A DNA stretch of 64,000 nucleotides from Dugong dugon. Taxonomy: Eukaryota; Chordata; Mammalia; Sirenia; Dugongidae. The notes under the pieces were generated by a model, which saw only the letters and a list, made by a program, of their open reading frames with translations, had not been told where the DNA came from and did not search any database. Position numbers and translations under genes: made by a program. Below are positions 9,726 to 19,333 of the stretch, one piece after another. The stretch spans positions 98,792,819-98,856,818 of the forward strand of contig CM057471.1 in assembly GCA_030035585.1 (NCBI GenBank), given 5' to 3'. The stretch's first letter is position 1; every line of letters begins with the position of its first letter.

Positions 9726-11764
9726 GGAGGAGGTGGGGCAAGATGGTGCTCTAGGCAGAAGCACCACGCCGTCCCTCCACAGCAAAGATCCGAAAAACTA
9801 AGCCTAACAGAGAATCAACAATCCTGAAACCCTAGAACACCGAATGAAGAGGTAAAGAACTCAGCCAAACACCAAACGAGTGAGAATGCTAAAAGAGAAC
9901 GGAGAGCGAGGAGAGACTCATGCAGAGATTCCTTACCAGCTAACGCAGTGCGGATCCACCATCTTGGATTCCTATCGGAGACCAGCGAACGGGAGAGCAG
10001 CCTCACAGAGCGTCCAGTGGGAGACAGAACGACCGGTAAACTGCGGTGTGCGCTTTCCCACCCCCTACCCCTCTCCGCCTCGGCTGGGGCTCCCCTGCTT
10101 TCCGTGGCCAGGGTCCCTGGGCTGGGGGGTGCCGGTGCTTGGAATCCGCGTGCCCAGGCTGGCGGCTTTCTGAGAACCGTTTGCTGGCTGCTGGCGAAGC
10201 TTTTTCTGCCGCCTCCCCCTCCTTTTGCCTGGGTACCTGGTTCCGAGCGCTGTCTTTGCTCTCTCCTGCAGGGCTGTGGGGCTGCGTTCGGGCGTGTGGC
10301 TGCTTCCAGGTCTGGGCTGCCGTGCTGGCAAGATCCCAGGGCCCTTGTTCGTTGGCCCCTCTGCTTCCCGTGGCCACGGTCTCTTAACCCCGAGACTGCC
10401 GACTGCTTGGAATTCGCGCCCCTGAGTGGGGGCTCTCTGGGTCCCATTTGTTGGCTGTTGGTGTGGCATTTTCTGCTTCTTCTGGTTTCTCACTTGCCTC
10501 TCGCTGCCTCCCCCTCCTTTTGCTCGGGTGACTGGTTCCGAGCGCCATCTTTGCTCTCTCTGGCCGGGCTGTGGGGCTGCGTTCGGGCATGTGGCTGCTT
10601 CCAGGTCTGGGCTGCCGCGCTGGTGAGATCCCGGGGCCTTTGTTCGTTCACCCATCTACTTCCCGTGGCCACGGTCTCTTAACCCCAAGACTGCCAGCTG
10701 CTTGGAATTCGCGCCCCTGAGTGGGGGCTCTCTGGGTCCCATTTGTTGGCTGTTGGTGCGGCATTTTCTGCTTCTTCTGGTTTCTCGCTTGCCTCTCGCT
10801 GCCTCCCCCTACTTTAGCTCGGGTGCCTGGTTCTGAACGCCATCTTTGCTCTCTCCGGCGGGGCTGTGGGGCTGCGTTCTGGTGTGTGGCGGATTCCAGG
10901 TCTGGGATGCCGCGCTGGTGAGATACCGGGGCCTTTGTTCGTTGGCCCCTCTGCTTCCCGTGGCCACGGTCTCTTAACCCCGAGACTGCCGGCTGCTTCA
11001 AATTTGCGCCCCTGAGTGGGGGCTCTGTGGGTCCCATTTGTTGGCACTGACTGCTGGTGTTGCTTTTTTTTTTTAATTTAACTTAATTTTTTTTTAAATT
11101 TCATTTTTCTTCTTTTTTGATTAGTTTTGTCATCCTTTCCCTCTTTTTCTCTTTTGTCTTTCTTCATTGCTTAATTTCTCGTCTCTCTAACTCTTCCTTC
11201 TATTTATGATCCCTGAATACCAGGCGATGTATGCCTCTGTACCTTCTGGCCAGGCTGTGCTGTGAAAACTGAGACCAACTCCCCCAGACCTCATAGCTGC
11301 ATCGGTGGGATCCCTGAGAACTTTGCAGTTCTTTAACTTTTCTGATTTTTATTTGTTCATTCTTTCCTTTTCTTTCTCTTCCCCCTTCTGGTTTCCTCTA
11401 TCCCATAGTTTCTCATCTGTACATTTCAACGACAAGCTCCCCTAGCATTCCTTTATGTTTGTATGCTTTTTGCTCCTGCTCCTCTCTCCGCTCTCCCATA
11501 TCCAGCTTAGCTTCACACATAACCATCTTCCCGCTGCACCCTGCCTACCTGCACTGTACACTTGACATCACACCACCAAGCTGTGCAGGCACGCCCTATT
11601 GGAACCTGCCCAGCACTGACTACCGACCATCCTGGTGGCTGCGGTGAGTGCCACAAACAACCCATCCCAGTGGCTCCTCTTCAGCTAGATCTGCCCAGCT
11701 GTACCACAAGGACGAAACAAAAAAAAAAAAACTACAATCAATAAACGAGAGAAATATCTACTGA
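9726..11764 (+). promoter_or_regulatory. L1 5'UTR / internal promoter region
   Basis: About 2.04 kb before the ORF1 start: about 360 bp of unique sequence, then roughly 950 bp of GC- and CpG-rich tandem units, then about 720 bp of pyrimidine/T-rich leader. L1 elements carry their RNA polymerase II promoter inside the 5'UTR, so the CpG-rich array is the likely promoter. No binding site was assigned. Long chance ORFs cross it on both strands (up to 244 codons) because CpG-rich DNA has few stops. Confidence 0.7.
10095..11045 (+). repeat. 295-bp tandem monomers in L1 5'UTR
   Basis: The landmark 'gggctgtggggctgcgttc' recurs at 10271, 10566 and 10861, and 'ccgtggccacggtctcttaa' at 10368, 10663 and 10958: an exact 295-bp period. 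A diverged, shorter first unit begins near 10095 ('tccgtggccagggtccctgg') and a partial last unit ends near 11045. Units are rich in CpG. Tandem 5' monomers are known for rodent L1. This sequence is unlike anything I recall from those. Confidence 0.9.
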
Positions 11765-12814
11765 ATGCCCCGAAAACAGCAAACAATATCAAAACATTTA
11801 CAAAAACAAGACAAGATGGCTCCAATAGGCATCCAAATTAAAACACCAGATAACTCTCCTGTGGAAGAAAAAGCACTAGAAGTACCTGATAGGGAACTCA
11901 AATCACTAATACTAGGAATTTTCCAAGAACTGAGGCAAAAAGCTGACAAACATGAGGAAAAAATAGACAAATTTATGGAAAATACAGACAAAAAATTGGA
12001 AGAATTCAGGAAGATGATGCAGGAACAAAATGTCAAAATAAATTTACAACTCGAAATTATACAAAAACAACAATTAGAAATCCAAAAGATAAACAACAAG
12101 ATTTCAGAAATAGACGGTGTCATAGAAGGGCTGAGAAGTAGATTTGAAACCATGGAAGACAGGATCAGTGGAACTGAAGACAAACACTTGGATACAACTC
12201 TGTTTCAGGAAAACTCAGAAAAAAGAACAAAGGAAAATGAAGAGACCCTGAGAGTTATGTGGGACACAATTAAAAGCAAAAACTTACGCGTGATTGGCAT
12301 ACCAGAACAGGGGGAGAAAACAGAAAACACAGAGAGGATCATTGACGAACTGCTGACAGAAAACTTTCCCAATATCATGAAAAATGAAAAGCTGGCCATC
12401 CAAGAAGCTCAACGAACCCCATATAGAAGAGACCCCAAAAGAAAATCACCAAGACATATCATATTCACACTCGCTAAAACTAAAGACAAACAAAGAATCC
12501 TGAGAGCAGCTCGTGAAAAACAAGAAGTCACATACAGAGGAGAAACAATAAGACTAAGCTCAGATTATTCGGCAGAAACCATGCAGGCAAGAAGGCAATG
12601 GGATGGCATATATAAAATCTTGAAAGAAAAAAATTGTCAGCCAAGAATAATATATCCTGCAAAACTCTCATTCAAATTTAATGGTTTAATTAGGTCATTT
12701 CCAGATAAGCAGAAACTAAAGGAATATGCAAAAGTCAAACCAAACTTGCAAGAATTATTAAAGGGAGTTCTTCAATCTGAGGACAAACAGCTTCAGCCCT
12801 CAGGCAGGACCTAG
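11765..12814 (+). CDS. L1 ORF1p, RNA-binding chaperone (intact, 349 aa)
   Basis: Retrotransposon ORF1 protein, which coats L1 RNA as a trimer in cytoplasmic ribonucleoprotein particles and is needed for retrotransposition. The frame is uninterrupted, close to the 338 residues of human ORF1p. It has a basic N-terminus (1-40), a long heptad-rich coiled coil (about 45-135), an RRM-like domain (about 172-262, starting 'NLRVIGIPE', with 'RTPYRRDPKRKSPRHIIFTL') and a C-terminal domain (about 268-349, 'ETMQARRQWDGIYKILKEKN', 'PAKLSF'). The ATG at 11765 is chosen because the N-terminus length fits the family. In L1, a bicistronic RNA carries ORF1 then ORF2, here 431 bp downstream. Unlike ORF2 in the same copy, it has no stop or frameshift. 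Whether it is expressed cannot be seen. Confidence 0.9.
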   Translation: MPRKQQTISKHLQKQDKMAPIGIQIKTPDNSPVEEKALEVPDRELKSLILGIFQELRQKADKHEEKIDKFMENTDKKLEEFRKMMQEQNVKINLQLEIIQKQQLEIQKINNKISEIDGVIEGLRSRFETMEDRISGTEDKHLDTTLFQENSEKRTKENEETLRVMWDTIKSKNLRVIGIPEQGEKTENTERIIDELLTENFPNIMKNEKLAIQEAQRTPYRRDPKRKSPRHIIFTLAKTKDKQRILRAAREKQEVTYRGETIRLSSDYSAETMQARRQWDGIYKILKEKNCQPRIIYPAKLSFKFNGLIRSFPDKQKLKEYAKVKPNLQELLKGVLQSEDKQLQPSGRT

Positions 12815-13245
12815 GACCTAGGACACAGGTTCATATGAACCAGATACCATTCTAGGAATTGAACTACAGAGGACTTTCCAAAAACAAAAGAAATACAACA
12901 GGGAATCAGAGAAATCAATCAAAGGATGACAACAACATCAAAACAATGAAAGAGGGAACAAACGGCATAGGTATAGAACCGTCTAAAGGAGAGGAAGGCA
13001 AGGCGATACCAAGTAATGGTAGACTGCTTCAAAATTATAAAGATAAGGGTAAAATTCATGGTAACCACAAAGTAAGTTGACAAACCAACTCATAAAAATA
13101 AAGACGAAAAACATAAAGTCTCAACAAAAACAAAACTAACAAAAACAAAAGAAATGAACTCAAAATCCACAAACAAAAGTAACTCAGCACAAGAGAGTAA
13201 GAAGAACAAAGAAAATTTCAGCACCACAAAAAAAAGCACTACAAA
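12815..13245 (+). other. L1 inter-ORF spacer
   Basis: A-rich 431-bp spacer between ORF1 stop and ORF2 start. It is longer than the roughly 60-bp spacer of human L1. It contains a 73-codon open stretch (12859-13080) without domain similarity, judged chance. Confidence 0.7.
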
Positions 13246-14592
13246 ATGACAGCAACAAACTTCCATCTATCAATAATTACACTGAACGTAAATGGACTCA
13301 ATACACCCATAAAGAGACGGAGAGTGGCAAAACGGATAAGAAAACAGGATCCATCAATTTGCTGTATACAAGAGACAGACCTTAGAAACAAAGATGTGAA
13401 TTTATTAAAAATCAAAGGTTGGAAAAAAATATATCAATCTAACAACTATCAAAAAAGAGCAAGAGTGGCAATTCTAATCTCAGATAAAATAGACTTTAAA
13501 ACAAAATCTACCATAAAAGACAAAGAAGGACACTATATAATATTTAAGGGGATGATCCATCATGAAGACATAACCATAATAAATATCTATGCACCCAATG
13601 ACAGGGCTCCAAAATACATAAAAAAAACTCTAACAACACTGAAAAGAGAAATTGACAGTTCCACAATAATAGTAGGAGACTTCAACACACCACTCTCAGT
13701 AAAGGACAGAACAACTAAAAAGAAACTCAGCAAAGATACAGAAGACCTAAAGGACACAATCAGCCAACTGGACCTCATAGACATATATAGAACAATCCAT
13801 CCAACCGCTGCAAAGTACACATTCTTTTCCAATGCACATGGAACGTTCTCCAGAATAGACCACATCTTAGGCCACAGAGCAATCCTCAACAAGATCCAAA
13901 ATGCTGAGATAATTCACAGTATCTTCTCTGACCACAATGCCATCAAGGTAGAAATTAACACTAGAAAGAGCAAGGAAAAAAAATCAAACACATGGAAACT
14001 GAATAATAATCTGCTTTCACATCAATGGGTAATAGAAGAAATCAGAGATGGAATTAAAAAATTCCTAGAATCAAATGAAAATGAAAACACATCAAACCAA
14101 AACCTTTGGGACACAGCAAAGGCAGTCCTCAGAGGACAATTTCTAGCAATAGATGCACATATCAAAAAAGAAGAAAGAGACAAAATCAAAACATTAACTA
14201 CAGAACTCAAACAAATAGAAAGAGAACAACAAAAAAAGCCTACAACCACCGGAAGAAAGGAAATAGTAAAGATCGGAGCAGAAACAAATGAAATAGAGAA
14301 CAGAAAAACAATAGAAAGAATCAACCAAACCAAAAGTTGGTTCTTTGAAAGAATCAACAAAATCGACAAACCACTGGCCAGACTGACAAAAGAAAAACAG
14401 CAGAGGGCAGAAATAACCCAAATAAGAAATGAAATGGGGGACATTACAACAGACCCAACCAAAATAAAAAGGATTATAACAGAATATTATGAAAAACTAT
14501 ATTCCAACAAATTTGAAAACCTAGAGGAAATGGATAAATTTCTAGAAACATACGGCCTACCCAACTACAACAAAGTGATATTGAATATCTGA
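13246..14592 (+). pseudogene. L1 ORF2p N-terminal part: APE-type endonuclease
   Basis: 448 open codons. The apurinic-like endonuclease catalytic set seems complete at the human L1 positions: N14 ('LNVNG'), E43 ('CCIQET'), D145 and N147 ('VGDFN'), D205 ('RIDH'), and S228-D229-H230 ('SDH'). Residues about 240-448 are the basic linker ('TWKLNN', 'SWFFERINKI', 'ITTDPT'). The frame ends at TGA 14590-14592, reached only because of the base loss near 14564. In the neighbouring frame the protein continues '[16 protein letters not shown]'. If translated, this piece alone could nick DNA. That is inference. Confidence 0.88.
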
Positions 14593-14848
14593 ACCGACCC
14601 ATAACAGGAGAAGAGATTGAAAAGGTAATAAAACAACTCCCAACCAAAAAAGCCCTGGCACAGATGGCTTCACTGGAGAATTCTACAAAACATTTACAGA
14701 AGAGTTTGTACCAGTACTACTCAAGCTATTTCAGAGCATAGAAGAGGAAGCAACACTTCCAAATTCATTCTATGAAGCCAGCATAACGCTGATACCAAAA
14801 ACAGGCAAAGATATCACAAAAAAAGATAATTACAGACCAATATCTCTC

Positions 14849-16516
14849 ATGAATATAGATGCAAAAATTCTGAATAAAATTCTAGCCAATAGAATTCAGT
14901 ATCACGACCAAGTAGAATTCATACCAGGTATGCAAGGATGGTTTAACATTAGAAAATCAATCAACGTAATCCACCACATAAATAAAAGGAAAGAAAAAAA
15001 TCACATGATCATCTCAATTGACGCAGAAAAGGCATTTGACAAAGTCCAACACCCATTCCTGATAAAAGCTCTCAATAAAATAGGTATAGAAGGGAAATTT
15101 CTCAACATAATAAAGGGCATCTATGCAAAACCAACAGCCAACATCATTCTTAATGGAGAGAGGCTGAAAACATTCCCCTTGAAAACAGGCACAAGACAAG
15201 GATGCCCTTTATCACCACTCCTATTTAACATTGTGCTGGAAGTTCTAGCTAGAGCAATAAGGCAAGAGAAAAAAATAAAGGGCATCCAAATTGGTAATGA
15301 AGAAGTTAAACTCTCCCTGTTTGCCAATGATATGATACTATACATAGAAAACCCTAAAGACTCCACGAGAAATCTACTGGAACTAATAGAAAGATTCAGC
15401 AAAGTAGCCGGATACAAGATAAACATTCAAAAATCAGTTGGATTCCTATACACCAGTAAAGAGAACGATGAAAAGGAGATCAGGAAATCAATACCATTTT
15501 CAATAGCTCCTAAAAAGATAAAATACTTAGGAATAAATCTGACCAGGAATGTAAAAGACCTATACAAAGAAAACTACAAAACACTGCTGCATGTAACCCA
15601 AAGGGATCTACATAAATGGAAAAACATACCATGCTCATGGATAGGCAGACTCAACATTGTGAAAATGGCAATTCAACCTAAAGCAATGTACAAATACAAT
15701 GCAATCCCGATACAAATACCAACAACATTCTTCAAAGAGATGGAAAAACTAATTATTAACTTTATATGGAAAGGAAAGAAACCCCAAATAAGTAAAGCAC
15801 TACTGAAGAAGAACAATAAAGTTGGAGGTCTCACACTACCTGACTTGAGAACCTACTATACAGCTACAGTACTCAAAACAGCCTGGTACTGGTACAACAA
15901 CAGAGACATTGACCAATGGAACAGAATTGAGAACCCAGATGTAAACCCATCCACCTACAGTCACCTGATCCTCGACAAGGGCCCAAAGTCCATCAAATGG
16001 GGAAAAGACAGTCTTTTTAACAAATGGTGCTGGCAAAACTGGATACCCATTTGTAGAAAAATGAAACAGGTCCCATACCTCACACCATATACAAAAACTA
16101 CTTCAAAATGGATCAAAGACCTGAATATAAAGCCTCAAATGATAAAATTCATAGAAGAAAAAATAGGACCAACACTTCAGGCCTTAATACATGGCATTAA
16201 CAGGATACAAACCATAAACATCAACACAAAAAACCCAACAGATAAATTAGATAACTGGGATCTTCTAAAAATCAAACATCTATGCTCTTCAAAAGACTTC
16301 ACCAAAAGAGTCAAAAGAGAACCTACAGATTGGGAAAAAATTTTTGGACAGTACAAGTCAGACAAAGGTCTAATCTCCATAATCTACAAGAAAATCCAAC
16401 ACCTCTACAACAAAAAGACAACCAATCCTATCAAAAAATGGGCAAAGGAAATGAACAGACACTTCACCAAGGAAGACATTCAAATGGCCAACAGACACAT
16501 GAGGAAATGCTCATGA
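14849..16516 (+). pseudogene. L1 ORF2p middle part: reverse transcriptase with FAND active site
   Basis: 555 codons from the first ATG, but homologous reading in this frame starts near 14652 after the second frameshift, so the ATG is not a real start. Reverse-transcriptase motifs: A '[12 protein letters not shown]', B '[15 protein letters not shown]', C '[10 protein letters not shown]' in place of the expected FADD, then the thumb and '[12 protein letters not shown]'. '[11 protein letters not shown]' lacks about 8 residues present in other L1s. Loss of the first catalytic aspartate of motif C should abolish polymerase activity. It ends at an in-frame TGA after 'MRKCS'. Confidence 0.88.
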
Positions 16517-16534
16517 TCACTAGCCATTAGAGAA

Positions 16535-16846
16535 ATGCAAATTAAAACCACAATGAGATACCATCTCACACTGGCATTACTGGCACGAATCAAAAATACT
16601 GGAAATAACAAATGTTGGAGGGGCTGCGGGGAGATGGGAACTCTTATACACTGCTGGTGGGAATGCAAAATGATACAACCATTTTGGAAAATGATATGGC
16701 ATTTCCTCAGAAAGCTAGAAATAGACATACCATTCGATCCAGCAATCCCACTCCTAGGAATATATCCTAGAGAAATAAGAGTCATCACTCGAATAGACAT
16801 ATGCACACCTATGTTCATGGCAGCATTGTTCACAATAGCAAAATGA
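16535..16846 (+). pseudogene. L1 ORF2p C-terminal cysteine-rich part
   Basis: Same frame as the upstream piece, separated only by the TGA at 16514-16516. It encodes 'MRYHL' and the C-x3-C-x7-H-x4-C motif '[18 protein letters not shown]', then '[14 protein letters not shown]' and '[11 protein letters not shown]'. The motif is kept. Further stops at 16844 and 16859 break the last segment ('[15 protein letters not shown]'). Confidence 0.85.
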
Positions 16847-17635
16847 TGGAAACAACCTTGATGTCCATCAACAGATGAATGGATACACAAACTATGGTAC
16901 ATACACACAATGGAGTACTATGCAAGGAGAAAGAACGATGACGAATCTGTGAAGCATCTCATAACATGGATGAAACTGTAGGACATTATGCTGAGTGAAA
17001 TAAGTCAATCACAAAAGGACAAATATTGTATGAGACCTCTATTGTAAAAACCCATGAAAAAATTCACATGCAAAATGTAACAAGCCTTGTTGGTTACCAG
17101 GGATGGGAGGGGAGGGGGGGGAAATACTAAATAGGCAATAGATAAGTGGTACCTTGGGTGAGAGGTGAGATAGTACACAGTACAGGGGAAACTAACACAA
17201 CCTGCACAAGGAAAGGTCATGGAGGCCCTATAGACACATCCAAACCCCCCGAGGGACTGAGTTGTTGGACGGAGGGGTCTGGGGACCATGGTCTCGGGGA
17301 ACATCTAGCTCAATTGACATGACACTACTTATAAAGATAATGCTCTACATTCTACCTTGGTGAGTAGTGTCTGGGGTCTTAAAAGCCTATGAGCGGCCAT
17401 CTAAGATACTCCACTGGTCTCATCCCTTCGGGAGCAAGGGAGAGTGAAGAGAACAGGATACAACAAAAAGATTAGTCCAAAGGACAAATTGTCCACAGCT
17501 ACCGAGGCCTCCACCGGACTGAGTCCAGTACAGCTAGATGGTGCCCGGCTACCACCACTGACTGCTCTGACCGGGATCACAACAGAGGGTTCTGGGCAGA
17601 GCTGGAGAAGGATGTAGAGCATAATTTTAACTCCC

Positions 17636-17659
17636 AAAAAAAAAAAAAAAAAAAAAAAA
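17636..17659 (+). repeat. Internal poly-A run (24 A)
   Basis: An uninterrupted A tract inside the L1 3'UTR, not at an element boundary. It could be an old internal priming or polyadenylation scar, or replication slippage. Confidence 0.9.
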
Positions 17660-17785
17660 GACCAGATTTACTAGCCTAAAGAATACCGGAGAAACCTCAA
17701 GAGTGTGGCCCCCAGACACCCTTTCAGCTCAGAGGTGAAGTTACCTTCGAGGTTCGATGTTAAACCTGGGAGTGGACAGCCCAGT

Positions 17786-18547
17786 AAAACTAAATGGGAC
17801 TAACGAGGTACAGGAGTCTGGTGACAAAGGCCAGAAGGCAGAGGGGGAGTAGGAAACTGATGATAAGGAACACAAGTTGAGTAAGGACACTGTCGATGTG
17901 TTGTGAGATTGTTGACCACTGTTATAGGGCAACATTTGTAGTAACTATTAAATGGGAGGCTGTTTTGTCCTGTAAGCTTTCATCTTGGGCGAGAATGGCA
18001 GCACAATTGGAAGAGCATAGTCAATATCACTTAAATGTGTAAGTAAAAAGCTTTGAAATGGTGTTGAAATAAATAAATAAATAAATAAACCAAATGAGAC
18101 TAATGAGGTACAGTAGTCCAGTGACAAGGGCCAGAAGACAGAAGGGGACAAGGAAGTCCCCTCGTGATAGGGAACACAAGGTGGAGTAAGGATATTCTTG
18201 ATGTGTTGTGAGATCGTTAACCATTGTCATAGGGCAACATGTGTAGTAACTGTTAAATAAGAAACTATTTTGTTCTGTAAGCCTTCATCTTAAGTGAGAA
18301 TAACAGCACAGTTGGAAGAGCATAGTCAGTGTCACTGAACTGTGTATGTAGAAATTTTTGAAACGGTGTATCTTTGGCTATCTGTATTTTCATCAAAAAA
18401 AAAAAAAAAAACAAAAGGTTGAGAATTTAGAGGCTTAATATGTTGTGGGGTTGTTAACCAATGTCATAAAACAACATGTGTACAAATGTTTCATGAGAAA
18501 CTACTTGTTCTGTAAGCCTTCACCTGAAGTACAATAAAATATATTAA
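17786..18547 (+). repeat. Three successive L1 3' ends
   Basis: Unit 1 (17786-18088) ends in (AAAT)n. Unit 2 (18089-18411) ends in a 17-A run. Unit 3 (18415-18547) ends in the terminal A-rich tail. Anchors: 'aaatgggactaacgaggtac' at 17792 versus 'aaatgagactaatgaggtac' at 18092, and 'tctgtaagccttca' in units 2 and 3 (unit 1 has 'cctgtaagctttca'). The outer duplication encloses all three, so the triplication came with or before this insertion. Confidence 0.85.
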
Positions 18548-18561
18548 AAAAAATTATTTTC
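18548..18561. repeat. Target-site duplication, 3' copy, of full-length L1
   Basis: Exact match to 9712-9725. After it the older L1 ORF1 reading resumes ('catagacacatcactggact'). Confidence 0.85.
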
Positions 18562-18807
18562 ATAGACACATCACTGGACTGGACAGTGATGAGGAAAAAA
18601 ATCAGTGAACTTATCCAAACTAAAACAAAAATAGGGAAAAAAACGAGTAAAAAAAAATAGCAAGTATTCAAGCACTACGGGACACTGACATACGTTCTAA
18701 AATGCATGTAATTTGAGTCCTGGAAGGAGAAAATGAACGAAGCAGTAAATAAAGATTTGGAGATAATGGCTAAGAATTTCCCATAGACCCTAAGAGGATA
18801 AATACAA

Positions 18808-18902
18808 AAGGAAGAAGGAAGAGGGAGAAAAAGAAGGGGAAGAGAGAGGAGAAGAAGAGGAACGAGAAAGAGGAGGATGAGAAGAAGAAGATGGGGGGAA
18901 GA
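18808..18902 (+). repeat. Polypurine tract
   Basis: About 95 bases almost only A and G ('aggaagaagaggaa'-like units), inside decayed L1 ORF1. It is probably an expansion from an A/G-rich coding segment. Such tracts can form triplex DNA. Confidence 0.8.
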
Positions 18903-19243
18903 AATGTAGACATACATCATGATCAAACTTCTAAAAACCAATGATAATGTTGTGAAGGCATCTAGCGGGGGGAAAAGGCAGAAGAACAAATAAAACAATT
19001 ACAGTAGATGTCTCATCATGAAGTGTGTAAATTGGAAGACAGTGAATTGATATCTTTAAAAACGTTCCACCCAAAATTCTATACCCAGCAAAAATATCTT
19101 TCAAATAGAAAGGTGAAACAGACTCTTTCAGCAAACAAAAGCTGTGATAAATCATTGCCATCAAATCTGCACTATAAGAAATGCTGAAGAAAGTTCCTTA
19201 GGCAAAAGAAGTATGATATCAGATGGAAATGTAGATCTAAACA

Positions 19244-19333
19244 AAAAAAGCACTATGAGGCAGTTCTGCTCTGGCTTAGAGTTGCTATGAGTCAAAACTG
19301 ACTGGAAGCAATGAATTTGGTTTGGTTTTGGTT
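19244..19333 (+). repeat. SINE-A 3' fragment
   Basis: 'gaggcagttctgctctggct' and 'gctatgagtcaaaactgact' followed by (T/G)-rich 'tttggtttggttttggtt' match the SINE-A 3' half. It is 5' truncated and sits in older L1 spacer sequence. Confidence 0.75.

Larger units (their letters stand above)
13246..17045 (+). pseudogene. L1 ORF2p (endonuclease-reverse transcriptase), broken
   Basis: ORF2p nicks target DNA and reverse-transcribes L1 RNA at the nick. All family regions are present in order: endonuclease (13246-13960), linker/Z region, reverse transcriptase (about 14650-15700) and the C-terminal cysteine region (about 16610). Lesions: a one-base loss at about 14564 (frame 1 to 3), another in the A run at 14646-14651 (frame 3 to 2), an in-frame loss of about 8 codons near 14900, GAT to AAT at 15326 changing the catalytic FADD box to FAND, an in-frame TGA at 16514-16516, TGA at 16844-16846 and 16859-16861, and TAG near 16978. 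So this copy is dead although its layout is full length. Losses are inferred by comparison with the conserved L1 reading, not with a sister copy. Confidence 0.9.
9726..18547 (+). mobile_element. Full-length L1 retrotransposon (8.8 kb)
   Basis: A complete L1: a 5'UTR (9726-11764) with CpG-rich tandem monomers, intact ORF1 (11765-12814), a spacer, a broken ORF2 (13246 to about 17045) and a long 3'UTR ending in an A-rich tail, bounded by exact 14-bp duplications. It is longer than the usual 6-7 kb because of the 2-kb 5'UTR and a 1.5-kb 3'UTR whose end is present three times. Coding domains align closely with primate L1 in order and motifs. It sits inside an older L1. The ORF2 lesions mean it cannot mobilise itself now. 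Confidence 0.9.
17046..18547 (+). other. L1 3'UTR, about 1.5 kb, with internal A run
   Basis: Follows ORF2p's decayed C-terminus. It has a G-run ('ggatgggaggggagggggg', 17101-17119), the lineage mark 'gtctggggtcttaaaagcct' (17368-17387) also seen at 7960 and 58169, and a pure run of 24 A at 17636-17659. The 3' portion is repeated (17786-18547). Confidence 0.75.

Noticed and set aside
9948-10682. Plus-strand 244-codon ORF and overlapping minus-strand 210/196-codon ORFs
   Set aside because: They run over the CpG-rich tandem monomers of the L1 5'UTR, are open on both strands at once and have low-complexity composition with no domain.
13587-14462. Minus-strand ORFs of 101 and 146 codons
   Set aside because: Antisense shadows of the L1 ORF2 endonuclease and linker; hydrophobic look comes from complementing A-rich codons.
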